Shown one piece after another: positions 1-12,200 of a stretch of DNA of 47,696 nt. Under the pieces are notes generated by a model that had not been told where the DNA came from, did no database searches, and saw only the letters and a program-made list of their open reading frames with translations. The position numbers were made by a program, and so were the translations under genes. The stretch is taken from NCBI GenBank assembly GCA_049999765.1, contig JBNGIQ010009252.1, positions 42,670 through 90,365 on the forward strand, read 5' to 3'. Numbering within the stretch: position 1 is the stretch's first letter; every line of letters begins with the position of its first letter. This DNA is from Phaeoceros laevis. Taxonomy: Eukaryota > Anthocerotophyta > Anthocerotopsida > Notothyladales.

Positions 1-90
1 CGCATCGCAGCCTTCCCCCGTCCCGTGCTCGCATCGCAGCCCTCCCCCGGTTCAGAGCTCGCATCGCAGCCCTTCCCCCCGGTCCCGTGC
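1..90. repeat. GC-rich minisatellite, about three units of 29-30 bp, cut by the window edge
   Basis: Three units beginning with the same ten bases (cgcatcgcag) start at 1, 30 and 60, and each continues into a C-rich stretch and a cgtgctcg-like end. The array begins at the window edge, so its true length is unknown. Confidence 0.85.
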
Positions 91-984
91 TCGCTCTTCC
101 CGCCCTCGCGATGAGCCCTCTCACTCTCCTCGTTTGAACATTCAATAAGTTTCAATTGAGAACGGCGCGGCCCTGACTGTGCAGGGATTCATGCTGCGTG
201 CGCGCGATCACACCCGTTCACGGGACCGGTGAGGTGAGGCAGGGGAAACGGGAAGAGAGCGGCTTTGGGCGAAATGCAACTCAGTGGCGGAAACCCGAAG
301 GCCTGGCACAGCCGTACCGCACGGGCTGTGCCAGGCATTTACTTTCATCGGGTATCGATGTGTAGGCGGACGAGTAAACCCCCAAAGCTGCTTCGCGCCC
401 GCTGCATACCTTGAGACCTCATTATTGACTGGAATCACCGAGCTAGATTAGCCAACCTTGCTAAACTCCCGGTCACCAACCCTAACAGTAAACACGGACC
501 GGTAAACCCCTAAAGCTCCCGAGCAGCTTCGTGCCCGCTGCATACCTTGAGAGCTCCATTGTTTGTGATGATGATGATGATTAATGATGAACCTCCGGGA
601 TTTACCGGGATTTGTAGTACTTGTACTGCTACTGGCCACCGGCTACAGCAGGTGGTCGGGAAGGAGCACATCCACGCGTACACCTGCAGGTGGCCCTCAA
701 ACTGGGCGTTTCTAGGAAGCTGACGACTGATACGGGCCGGAGCGGGGAAGAAGGAGAACTTGACGCGCTGCTGCTTGCTGAGGACGCGGAATCCGAGTAC
801 CAAATTTGCGGTGCACAGTGATTGTCTTGCCAGATTGCTGTGGGTTAGAGTCTCACATAGGCGCAATTTTTGCCCAACGACTCTGGGAGCCCGGTGTTGG
901 AGCGCTTGCTCAAGGTTTTCAGCGCTATCTACGGAGCCGGTTGTTCGATAGTTTGGCCTCAAGGTTCTTCTCGAGGAGAGGAGG
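91..984. other. Non-coding region upstream of the SRC2-like gene
   Basis: No convincing coding region. It holds a direct repeat of about 45 bp (373-415 and 502-552) and a short GAT/ATG-type microsatellite near 567-590. The promoter and 5' UTR of the downstream plus-strand gene must lie here, but no clear TATA box was identified. Confidence 0.6.
373..552. repeat. Direct repeat pair, copies at 373-415 and 502-552
   Basis: Both copies run from gtaaaccccc/t to cgctgcataccttgaga. The second has an extra gag-containing insertion of about 8 bp and a few substitutions. They are about 130 bp apart in the same orientation. Confidence 0.75.
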
Positions 985-1800
985 ATGGCGGCTGGTCCTC
1001 AGGGATCATGGCGGCCAGCTACAATTGAACTGACTATTATGGCTGGCGAGTCATTGAAGGATGTGAGCTACATAGGCAAGATGAGCCCGTACGTCGCTGC
1101 GTGGATTGATCCAGCTGCCAAGCAGTGCACAAGGGTGCTGAACAAGGTTGGCAGGAATCCGGTCTGGAACGACAACATTTCTTTGCCTGTCCACGACGCA
1201 ATTCTGTACAATCCGAACTCGTACCTAGTCTTGCAAGTGCACAGTCAGGACCTCTTCTCCGACAGCATAGTAGGCACGGCATACTTTCCTCTGTTTGAGG
1301 TGTTGCGGATGAAGCAGAACGGGTATGAGCAAGGCAACATCGTCACGCTCAGGCTGCAGCGGCCATCAGGCAAGACGAAAGGCATCATCCGGTTTTCAGT
1401 GCAACTTGTAGGTGGCAGTTTCCCGCAAAGCATTGCTGATGCTGTACCTGCTGAGAAAGAAGCCGGCGCTGGCACTGCATCATCTGCGGCCCCTGCTGAG
1501 GGTATACCTATTGGATATGCAATGCCTCCTTACTACCCTCCCCTGGCTTACCCTTCTGCTTATGGCTCCTCGTCGTCGGCGGCGCAAGCGCCTACTTACG
1601 CTTTTCCTCCTGGATCATTTGGTGAACCCAAGCCCTACTATGCTCCCCAACAGGTGCCCTATGCTCCCCAACAGGTGCCCTATCCTTACCAGTATCCGGC
1701 ACCGGTGCCACCGCCACGCAGGAAAACATATGGCCACGGGTTTTGGGCCATAGCCACAGGGATCCTTGGTGGTCTGTTGCTTGGTGACATCTTGTTTTGA
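985..1800 (+). CDS. SRC2: SRC2-like C2-domain protein with Pro/Tyr-rich linker and hydrophobic tail
   Basis: Single uninterrupted 271-residue frame. Residues about 10-140 form a C2-like fold, with an ATIELTIMAGESLKDV strand at the start and an ILYNPNSYLVLQV strand later. This is the arrangement of plant SRC2 proteins (soybean gene regulated by cold-2). The first calcium loop reads MSPYV rather than the usual DPYV, so classical Ca2+ binding is doubtful. Residues about 160-245 are rich in Pro, Tyr, Ala and Gln and include a YAPQQVP direct repeat. The last ~22 residues (HGFWAIATGILGGLLLGDIL) form a glycine-rich hydrophobic segment suited to membrane anchoring. SRC2 family members have been reported to traffic from the ER to vacuoles and to respond to cold and calcium signalling. 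The start is the first ATG; an internal ATG at the nineteenth codon would cut into the C2 strand. Confidence 0.8.
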   Translation: MAAGPQGSWRPATIELTIMAGESLKDVSYIGKMSPYVAAWIDPAAKQCTRVLNKVGRNPVWNDNISLPVHDAILYNPNSYLVLQVHSQDLFSDSIVGTAYFPLFEVLRMKQNGYEQGNIVTLRLQRPSGKTKGIIRFSVQLVGGSFPQSIADAVPAEKEAGAGTASSAAPAEGIPIGYAMPPYYPPLAYPSAYGSSSSAAQAPTYAFPPGSFGEPKPYYAPQQVPYAPQQVPYPYQYPAPVPPPRRKTYGHGFWAIATGILGGLLLGDILF

Positions 1801-3651
1801 TACTTAGCAGAGTTGTACAGACATAAGGCCAGGTTGACTGTCGTGTTGTGGCAAGAGACGAGGAAGGCAGACAATGTTGAAAAAGGATGTTTGACTGGTG
1901 ATGTATATTAGGAGGACCAGATATATTTCTGATATATTTTGGGGAGCTTTAGACTATAACGTAAGCTTGATTGCAGGTGAGGTAGAGACTCAAGGCATCA
2001 AGTCCCCATTCCAAATTGATAAAAAAGTCTATTAGACAGGTCCTTGTTGGTCGAGCTAGTAGGCTTTCGACTCTGCGAGGGTTGGCATCTTCTCACAGGG
2101 CTTTACATGTGAATGTTTTTTTGCTTCAGAGGCGAGCTACTATATATTGTACAGAATATTGTTTTTTTGCTTCAGAGGCGAGCTATTATATATTGTACAG
2201 AATCCGGATAGGTCTTTTTGTGTATCTGAGACGAGGTTGATTCAGCAATCAGGATAGTATAGAGTTTTTCCGCTCGTTTTCCTTCAAACGAGAGGCAATG
2301 TGCCATTCATCCGTTCGGATAAGACTCCGCAAAACTGATCTGTCACGCTTACAGAAACGGTTGTGGATCTTGTTATGAGTGGTCAAAACTTCCGCAAAGG
2401 GCGTTGCCTTGTCAACAGTGGTTTGGTGTTGATTAGTAGCAGACAGAAAGCTGGGTGTTTAGGGCGACCCAAGTAAGGGTGATGATGCAATCCCCGCAAG
2501 CTTGTGACTGGCTCGTGGGTCGTAGGCAGACAAGATTCCCATGCTAGTGAAGGTCTAATTGAGTGTTATTGGGCAGGACAATCCACCAAGCACCATGAAA
2601 GACTTGATCACCCGTGTTACCTCCGGTTTGCTGAATCTTGGTTCTGACACCGTGTAACTACAGGCTCAAGGGAATTTGATATGCTTTTTTTTGAAGTGCT
2701 GGAGCATTGACTTCAGACTTGTTGTCTCATGATTACAATCCCGATTACGCCAGGATGTGACGTTGTGAACATCTGGAACATTTGATGCAGCATACACGGG
2801 AAGCTAGTACACTTCGTGAGAGGGTCTTAAACATGCGTGGTAGCTGGTGACAGCCATGGCACTTTCCTCCATTTTGGCATCGAAAGGAATAGCGAGTGAA
2901 GTGCTACCCAGGAGGATCCATGGATGCCTTCTAGGCGCCTAAAGCTTCTTACATGAAGACCATTACAAATATTTCTGGGTATTATCTGCACGCTGCTTTT
3001 TCTTTCCTGTTCGGACTTACGCTAAAGGACATCTGAACGAGTCGCTGTGCTCCCACCGCTGAGCCTCGTTAGGAGAGCAGGGGATCATTGAAAGGGATAA
3101 GACGTGCACAACGGAGATGCCAACAGAAGCCGCTTCCACTTCTTCCTCAATTCTGCTCCATGACAAAGAAGCAAAAGACCGGTTTCAAAATTCGAAATGA
3201 CTGACTTGGGAAACATCACAACGCATGCTTACACGGTTCCCTAGACGTAGTGGCTTCATTTATGAATGTTTGCTATACTGTTCTGCCAGTTGCCCTGGAT
3301 AACAAGACACAAAAGCATGTAGTTGACACACAGCCCATGACAACTGGAGCAGGGTCAGTGTTCGGTATTGTTGCTATTACACTTCAACCCTTGCTACTGC
3401 TACAGCTGCCATTGCCTGTCACCATTTGATCGACTCGAGGCTCTCGGTAACAAATAAACCTCCTTCCATTCGTCCTGCCATAGCTCAGCAAGCAATTTCG
3501 CCAGATTCGAATCCCCAGAGCTGTAGGTAACCAATTTTAAATGCAAATGAACTACAGCCCCGAGTATGCAAATGAACTACAGACAAAAGTTCCGTTCCCA
3601 CAAGCCATGATGTAGTTGTTGTCTTGCGAGGAAAGTATAGAGTATGAGCTC
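1801..3651. other. Non-coding interval between the SRC2-like and LSm6 genes
   Basis: About 1.85 kb with no supported coding region. It should contain the 3' UTR of the SRC2-like gene (left) and of LSm6 (right), since the two genes converge. A 46-bp tandem duplication lies at 2115-2206. Confidence 0.6.
2115..2206. repeat. 46-bp tandem duplication
   Basis: Units 2115-2160 and 2161-2206 start with gtttttttgcttcagaggcg and are nearly identical; I see a c/t difference after cgagcta and divergence only at the extreme end. Confidence 0.85.
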
Positions 3652-4099
3652 CTAGTCTTGCATCGTCCTCTTGGATGTGCTGATATACAATACTGCACGA
3701 TAAAAAAGTGTCAGTTTTAGCGCAGAAGAAAAACCTGAAGCACTCAAGGTGGTTCGTCGCCGAAGACGGTTGCTTACCATTGTTTCCCCGGATGAAGGCA
3801 TCGCCATACTTGTTTTTGAGCTGACCATTCACATACTCCTCTGTCTGTTCCATAGCTATATTCATATAGCCATCAAGGCAGGCAAGGATTCCTACAGAGC
3901 AAGCAAAGAACCCGTCATGGTCACGCCTCATCTGCCACCTAACAGAACAAAGCCGCCTCGGAACAGACCAAAACCTACCTCGGTAGTCGACCCCCGAATT
4001 GAGCTTCACAACCACAGGGCGTCCCCGGATAGACTTGAGGAAATCAGCGGGTGTCTTGGCTGTTCCCACTCCCACGCCAGTTCCGGCCGCAGAACTCAT
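3652..4099 (-). CDS. LSM6: U6 snRNA-associated Sm-like protein LSm6
   Basis: Three exons on the minus strand: 4099-3979, 3891-3778 and 3692-3652, with GT-AG introns of 87 and 85 nt. The lengths (121+114+41) sum to 276 nt, giving 91 residues with all phases closing. The protein has a short Ser/Gly/Ala-rich lead, then PADFLKSIRGRPVVVKLNSG, the Sm1 core with LDGYMNIAMEQTEEY, and the Sm2 signature KNKYGDAFIRGNNVLYIS; it ends in STSKRTMQD. LSm6 is a subunit of the LSm2-8 ring on U6 snRNA in the nucleus and of the LSm1-7 ring in cytoplasmic mRNA decay. The gene is divergent from the HAD phosphatase with 258 bp between start codons. The family is very conserved and the call is secure. Confidence 0.95.
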
Positions 4100-4357
4100 T
4101 GCCGGCTACACTGCTCACACCACCCAAACTGCTTCAAGTAGGGCGACGAAAGGCCTTTCTTTGAAGTTTGAAAACCAGGGTCAATGGGGCGGTCCTTTCT
4201 AGAACTAAGCATCTTCCGATGTAGTCCGATTTTAAAACTTATGCTATGGAAGCGTCCTGTTGCCGGTCGGTCGAGCCTGATGCAATCGCGAAGCCATGCT
4301 AGTTCTGGTGTGTGTGTGGGCGATGGTGTGACAACAGTCGCAGTGCGAGACCGGAAG
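4100..4357. promoter_or_regulatory. Compact divergent promoter region between LSm6 and HAD phosphatase
   Basis: Only 258 bp separate the two start codons, so both 5' UTRs and both promoters must fit here. I see no clear TATA box for either gene. This is inferred from gene arrangement only. Confidence 0.55.
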
Positions 4358-5448
4358 ATGGAGAAGCTTCTCGTATTCGACTTCGATCACACTCTGATTG
4401 ATTGCAACAGTGATACCTGGGTGGTGAAGAAACTTGGCGCCTGGGAGCTGATGAAGTCGCTTCAACATACTCTGCCGTGGAACACCTTGATGGTATCCTC
4501 CAGATGACAAGTCAGAGTTCCGCCGCTGTCATGCAGAGCACGATACTCAGCCTTGGCCAGTTGTGATGGTGTTGTAGGACAGGATGATGGGGGAACTTCA
4601 TAGTTCTGGACGAAGCCTGTTTGAAATTCAAGAATGCCTGAAGACCTGCCCTTTGCATCCAGCAATGCTGCAAGCAGTCAAACTGGCGGCAGCCTCGGGG
4701 TGAGGGATGTGCCCTTGATGCCTGACTTGGAGCAACTGAACTGGCGGTCTACGCTCGTGATGGTGTCTTTATCCTTTAGTATCAAACTATGATGCAGGTG
4801 CGAGATGCAAATATTGAGCGATGCGAATACCTTGTTCATTGACACCGTTCTTCAAGCATATGGCATCAGACATCTGTTCTCCGAGATACATACGAACCCT
4901 GCTCATGTGGACGCTAATGGGCAGCTGAGGATCCTCCCGTTTCATAGCTGCGATGATATACCTCATTACTGTCAGCTTTGCCCGCCGAACATGTGCAAGG
5001 TAGTACCGCATTTCCCGGCTTTCACCGCTACCTCACACGGCTGTCACTATCACTAACTGGGAAGGGACGTGCTTTTTTCACAAGGGAATGATATTGGACA
5101 GGATCACTGCCAGGTGCCAGGCTAGAAAGCAGGTGATATACCTTGGAGACGGCAGAGGAGACTTTTGTCCTTCCTTGAGGCTAGAGGCATGGGATCATGT
5201 CCTTGCCAGATCAGGGTACGTATTGTCAGCATCATTGGAACACGGTGCTCTCCGAGAGATTGGATGTTTGTTTGAAGGTTTCTGGTCTCTGTAGGTTCCC
5301 ACTTTCAAGACTACTCGACGGTTGTGCCACTGTCAAATGTGAAGTGCATTTCTGGGATTCTGCTGATACTGCCGCCGTGTTGCTGACTAAATTATTGAGC
5401 GAAACCACTGGTGAAGATGGATTAGCCAGAGAAGGGATGGCAGCTTAG
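4358..5448 (+). CDS. HAD-superfamily phosphatase, PHOSPHO1/PECP1-like
   Basis: Five exons: 4358-4492, 4578-4699, 4798-4999, 5085-5215 and 5295-5448. The introns are 79-98 nt, all GT-AG, and total 744 coding nt (247 residues). HAD motif I is FDFDHT with the nucleophile Asp8 and acid/base Asp10. Motif II is ILSDANT, the lysine motif lies in CPPNMCKG, and motif IV is GDGRGDFCPS. The conserved NTNP-type region appears as IHTNPAHVD. This set matches plant proteins of the PHOSPHO1 family (Arabidopsis PECP1/PS2), which hydrolyse phosphoethanolamine, phosphocholine or pyrophosphate, often during phosphate starvation. I did not see a clear P1BS site in the short upstream region. The exact substrate cannot be told from sequence. 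It converges on the large helicase gene downstream. Confidence 0.88.
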
Positions 5449-6299
5449 GAGTCTGGATATTACAAAAAGGAGACTGCAGAAAAGTCTTTTACTGGGTATA
5501 GCTGGTGTATGTTGCTTAGGAGGTGCTTTCTATTGCTTCTCCGCATGTGGCGAGTTGACACAAACGAAACTGAAAGTGAAATACCAAGACCCAGTCCCAA
5601 CAATACTCATCCACTATACACACCTATCATCAGAGTACTAAACACTTCAAATTGCAATTATCGTATCTTCCTCCATCCAATGGGCAGCGCAGGTAAACAC
5701 GTCAACATGAGCGTCGTCAGCTCTGGACGTGGGATCTTGCTGACGAGTCGCTTAAGGTGACATGTTATTGAATCACCTTTTACAATGAAAGCCCAGCAGG
5801 CGAAACGGGTGTTGGCAAATATAGGTGATATTTCGGAATTTCCACCATCTGCCGGAACATGCTGAAAGCATCCTACAAGGGACAAGGTACTTCAGCTCCA
5901 TGGACCAATGAAACTTTCAAGGAATAACAATTCTGTGAGTCTTTTTGAGGCCTACCTCCAAATACGTGCAAGGACCAGTAAGTGCCTGTGCACGAACCCC
6001 TTGTAGTGATGCAATGTCCACAACCCTTGTACAGTGTCCCGCATTCTGAAATTTCATCAGGCTGCACATTTCGAAGGTCTGGCTCACCTGTGCTTGGAAG
6101 CAGTGGCCACTGAGTCGCACCAGATTTCCGGCTTGAACATAAGCTGCTGCTCATGGGAAGTAGAAGAACCTGAAGTGTCACCTCAACACACAAGGGTGGC
6201 AGGTCCTCCGGTGCATCCTTCTTTTGACTGCCCTATGTAGAGCAGCATGAGGAAACGGTTCTCGTTATTAAAGTCCAGGCAGTTTCGTCTCCTTTCAGA
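5449..6299. other. Convergent 3' interval between HAD phosphatase and ASCC3-like gene
   Basis: About 850 bp without a supported coding region. It must carry the 3' UTRs of both convergent genes. Short frames on both strands show no recognisable domain. Confidence 0.6.
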
Positions 6300-9200
6300 T
6301 TAAGGTGTTGAGCCCTCTCCCAAGGCCACCTCGTATTGCATATCAAGCCCAACATAACAATCAGAAACCAGAAGCAGCGTAAGACCCTGCAAAGCCGATT
6401 GTAAAGTGATTAGCAAGAGAAGAGCACAGCATCCTTTGCAAAGGACAACCACAATAGCAAGACGGGCATTTCTTTTTCTTTACCTCGACTTGAAGGTGCT
6501 GAGGGATAGCAAAACTTGTTCGAAGCACGTTTCCAAAGCTGGTCCTCTTGATAGCATGTAATTCCCAAGACTTGACGTTCCCAAGAACCAACCACCAGCC
6601 TTCGTCTTTTACCTGGATTTAATGCAGGGTTCAGGATTTCTCAATTCTCCGACAGCAGTCGAAGTACGTTAAAGGTTGAGTATGGGCAGAGAGCAGGCAT
6701 CAGATTAACCTTCGGAAAGCGTGGCACAAAAGCTCGTGAGTTGCTGCCACGAGCATTGGTCCTTCTCAAGGTGATGTCCATCAGAGAGTCATCTTTCTTT
6801 TCTGAATCCTCAGTTTCTCCCTCTCTTGAGTGTTTCTTCTCAATAGCCCACCTTGTTTCAATCCTTGGGAAGACTGTCCATGCCTGAACCGAAAAAATTA
6901 TTACACCATCATAACACATATCACATAGACAAGGGTCTGACCCAAATTTAGTGTGACGAAATAGTGCTTAGTGGCAAGAACTCCAAAGTTCAGACCTGAA
7001 TGACTTCAGAGAGTTCAGATGGAGTTAGAAGAGGTTGCAGCGTTTTTCGAAGGCGATCAGCAGTGATCTTCATAAGTTCAGGCATTGTTGAAATGCCAGT
7101 CTGCCCTAAAGCATCCAATACCCTACCTTCCATATAGGGCATCATTTGCAAAGGAGAATCATCCCACCACATCCCCTGGTAAGAAACTCACAAGCGAGTT
7201 AGATACAACAGCAATACTCTAATCAACTCAAAATTCCCAGTCAGCGCTTCAAAGTCTTGCCAGGAAAACAGCACCTGCATGACCATCTGCAAAAGGTGCA
7301 TGGTGTCAAGTGCAGTCTTGAGCCATCCACCGTTGGCAGCAATATCGACCATGGCTTGCAGTATTCGAATGCTTTGGTCTAATGCTGATTTTGTATCCGT
7401 GACATAGTCACTTATGGGAAGCTCCAACCGTGAGAAATGGGCCTGCAAACATAAATAGCTTAGCTTCCAACAAACAAAGGAGCCTCACACGATAGGAGGT
7501 TACTATTATCCAGTTTGACAAGTTGGACCATTTTGATACCTGTAGCAAAAGATTGGTCTTCACATGAGGGTCATCCAGCATTCTCTGATCAACTGGCAAC
7601 CTGACCTCCTTTGCCAGTGACTCATTCAACTTGTCCTGCAGAAAGTTCCAGCATCGGCATCTCAAAGCATTGACCGAGCCAAGGAATGCCATACACTGAG
7701 AATATACTACCAGAAAGCACCGCAACAAAGTAGCAAATGAAGCATTCTTACCTCATTATGTCGGACTGGCAACTCATCATACTCCGCAGCACCAGAAAGC
7801 GTGAGCAACAGAGCCTGCACCACACAAAAAACTGTGAACAACCAGTTATGTGTCTTTTCATCCTTACTGGACAAAGATTTGAGGTTCTTGCCTCGATACT
7901 AGTATCGGCCCCAATGTTCGTACTAAACAGTGCCACCGTGGTGTAGTTCAGGTAATATTGCGACGCAATGGTGCCAGCCATAAGAGGCTCAATACTTTCA
8001 TCCTCATTGACACGTACACACCCTGCATCCTCCAAAGCTTGCATTGCACTTGTGACCAAACTGCAGCCGAATATGAGCAACACAACAGCAAGACTTCATG
8101 ATAGAGTCCTTCAGGACTTGCATGCTAGAAAACGAGGTCTTGAATCGCACGAAATCAAACCACCAACTGACTTACCCAGAAAGGTACGAGTTGACAGCAT
8201 TGCTGCTGCTATCCTCCAGGCCATAGTAACTGGGGTTCTTAGCCTGTTCCAGAAAGCATTCTGGAAGATTAGCTCCAGAGGAAAGACACTGCCTGTACCA
8301 TTTTAATAATACGTGCCACAACAATCTAGACTACGCAACATTCACTAGAATCGAATCTGCGCTATACAACTCAGGGGGTGAACCATCACTAACCAGGCGC
8401 CGGAAGAGGTATGTCCAAGTAAGATAGTGGATGGCATCTAGTTTGCTGGTGATTGTGCCGGCTGCGACTTCTGCATTGAGGTGGTCATGTAGCTGTGATG
8501 CAAGGCTGCTCTCCACCGGAAATGGTTCATACAGAAACTGGCAATACCAACACTGTCAGCTGATTCCTACAAAGTACCAGCCATTAGCTTTCAGTAACAG
8601 GATGCAAAAATGTCAAAACTTTGGAGACCTTTTTGTAAAAGCTTTTCTTTGGCTCGTGAACCAAGATTACTGCTTTCCCATGCTGATCAAACTGAGGCCG
8701 ACCAGCCCTCCCCATCATCTGCAGTACATCTGTAATGGGGTAATCAATGTATCTCTTCTCTTTCCCATCGTAGAATTCAGTTCCCTGCAGGTTGAAGTCA
8801 AACCAGTCAAAAGTTGTGCCTACAATAAAAGTTGCATACATGTGGATTAAACATCGAAACGACAAAGCTGAGCTCCTTGCCTTGATAATCACAAGATGTG
8901 CCGGAAGATTGATACCCCATGCAAGCGTGCTTGTGCAAACCAATACCTGTTAGAAGTGCGCATTAGATCTAAACTTTCACACAAGGACACAAAAACACAC
9001 ATAAATACGGCATATGAGACACCAATTGACGCTCACAGCAGGAACTAACGTCAGCGGTTGAGAACTTCCATCTTTGAAGACTACCACGCACCTGAATCTT
9101 GTTGTTCAAAAATAGCTCTTCAACAAGTGATCTATCCCGTTCATTTAGACCGGCATGGTGCAGCCCTATCCCAAACTGTAGCGTATGTTTCAAATTGCCA

Positions 9201-12200
9201 TCAGTCACCTGCTCCACGATCATCATGATTTCCTCTTCTGAGAGCTTTAGAAATTGTCGAGATCTTTCATCTCCAGCAGCATACTGAAACCCGTAAGCTT
9301 GAAAATGTTAGTCTTTCAATGAGGCTTGCTGACCGGAGCGAGCCGGCAAAATACCTAAAATTAGCTAAACCGAGCAGGCTAGCACAGTGGACCAGGTTAA
9401 AATCCTTCGGGTTTGAAGGAAAGCTTGACGACGGGAAATAAACCTACTCCAACCACAAAAAACCAGCGCCCAGACTCCACCTGGATCAAGTCAAGCGCAG
9501 TAAGCCGTGTCTGGCGACGAGATGACACAAATATCAGCACGGGTTTGAGAGGGGAGTGTGTCGTGATAGCAGCATATGCAGGCTTGTTCATGCTGTTCAT
9601 GCGTGGACAGTAGAACTTCCCTGGATACCCCTGATGTTGTACGAAACATATGAGAAGTCTTGTATCACAGGATATCTTGTCCATTCAGAGGTGACTTGTG
9701 TCAAAATAATAGGAATGCACCTGTATGTGAACCTCCAGAGGTACTGGTCGAACACTGGGTTTGAAGTTAAACAGCCCAACATCTTCAATTCCAAGCCAAA
9801 CAGCCAAGTCCCTGAAATATACACCACCACACACTGCTTGCGTTTTACTCTGCGAAACTGTGACGTTTTCTCAACATGCTTGATAACTAAGCCCTGAACT
9901 AATAGGATGAGACGGTACCGTGCATTGGCCAGTGCAGTTGATAATCCAATAAAGCGCACTGGGCGATCTGTCTCCGATGATATGTATCTCATTCGCGAAA
10001 CAATCACCTACGGAGTGTAGACCTATCTATTAGACATCTGCAACTTTGGTGTTGTAACGATTAAATCGAACATTCAGGTGACTTCAGTTAACTTACCTCA
10101 AGGACAGGTCCCCGGTCAGCACCAAGAAGGTGGATCTCGTCAATCACAATGAGGCCAACCTGTTGCACGGCCGTGTTACAACGTGGCCAATCAAATGAGG
10201 ACATAACTCAGATACGAAGCAGGCAGGTCATGTCACTAACACAGAGAGCTTCAAAACAAGGGACCCACTAACTTTCACGAACCTCGAAGGAACATCTTAC
10301 AAGATGAAGAACATGTGCCATAATGAAATAATCAGAGATTAAGGCGAGCCATATGAAAAGAACACTCACCTTTGTCACATACTTCCGATTTTGCCAGTTT
10401 CGACTAATTCCATCCCACTTCTCAGGTGTGGATATTATGACATCAGCAGCTAAAAGTGCTGCTAAATCAGGTGTTAAATCTCCAGTTAGCTCTACCTGGA
10501 GGATGCCATTATATATGTTCATTAATACTTATGCTTACGTATTCGAGACATCACTTCCAGCTAACTCAGTTGAAGGGATATGAAATAGCAAGAGTGCCTC
10601 AGTCTATCCAAATTAAGAGCATACCATTCGTTTTCCAAGAGCAGGAACCAGCCCTTTCTGCCAATCTAATCTCCTCTCCCGAACCAGGGCCTTCAGAGGG
10701 GCTATATACACGACCTGCAAACCAGCTCAGGAAGTAAGATTGTGGCCAAAAAGATGAAAATAATGCCCACTGAACAATATCAACCTTCATGTCAGGTTGA
10801 GTGTTGAAGAGGTGAAGCATAGCTAGCTCGGCAGAAATAGTCTTGCCGCTGCCAGTAGGAGCACCCAGGAGTACATTTGTGTCTGTGTGGTAGAGGGTGT
10901 GAAAAGCCTGCAAGGTATGGTTATCAAAATATTAGCATGTGGCTGTCTGAACAGCGCTCTTCAAAGGTTTCAGGTTCCTCAGAAGCACAAAATGAAGACG
11001 TCTTCTGGCATACCTGAGTCTGAATAGGGTTAAAATGAGAGAACTTATAGAAGCTCTCATACAGTTTATTCCCGAGCGCGGTAACTGGAAGTGGCCTTAA
11101 GTCCAGCAACTCCGTGTGAGGCGGATGGAGCTGCAAGAGAAAAATCCCATATTCCATAATGGCTTCAGAACCAAAACCAAACACACTACAGAACACTGTA
11201 CGAACGAATAACCACAAACCTCTGGCAGAATGAGATGCTGAAAGGACACGGTATGAACTGCAATGGCTTGCAACCATGAATCCGATGTGGCCCTTATATA
11301 GTACTGTGAAGGCAATGGCTCGAAAATTGGTATAGTGAATGCAAGTACGTGACCTCCTTCCAGAACCATTTTCTTAGTTAGTATAAACAGCTCAGAGTGG
11401 TAGATATGCTCATTTTCGGAGTCCTGTTCATGAGCAACATACACAGCGTTCACATATACATATGAAAGGGTTGGAACAAAATAAGGATATTCAAGAGAGA
11501 AGAAGCAACTCACCTCGACCCATATCCACCATCGTTGGCTTGCACCATGCACACGGTCTTTCCATGTGAATTCAGGAGTGATTGTAAGAGACACCTGTAA
11601 TCACAATTGAACATAACCTAGTAACTGGTGAATGGAACCAGGTGCATCAACAAACGGCAAGTCTGCAAAATTCACACCCATTAAGGAATCAATGCTAAGC
11701 CACCAGAGTACAGAAACATAGAAACACCTGCAGGACAGAACGAGTGATCGGGCTAACTCTTGCTGTAAGCTGCACCTGAGGGAACTGCTGCACACATTGC
11801 ATGACAAGCTGCAGGAAACAGAACTTCATTCATCAGTTAACGTCTTGACTATAGACTTGCTAACTCCATGAAAAGAAACATTTTGTGCAACAAGTAGGTG
11901 CAAGGCAAGGGCACACAAATCATGCCTTTCCAGCATGTGGATGATTAATAAGAGCTCCCATTTCCTTCTCATCCATGTCATACAGGCGATCCATGTCAGC
12001 CCCTCGGTTCTCTAGCTTCGATAAGATCTGCTTCACAAAGGCATAATGAGCTACATGCTACTGCAATGTGCAGAATGCTGAACAATATCCATGAGTTATG
12101 TTGACGAAGTACCTCTGGAGACAAAAACGCATCAAACTGCCTCAGAGGATGCTGGTGGGGCCAGAGCCGATGATCCACGGCCTTGCAATATTCTAGCAGT

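Noticed and set aside
3485-3545. tRNA-like segment containing ttcgaatcccc
   Set aside because: The T-arm-like word is present, but no acceptor stem or anticodon arm can be paired at the right distances on either strand.
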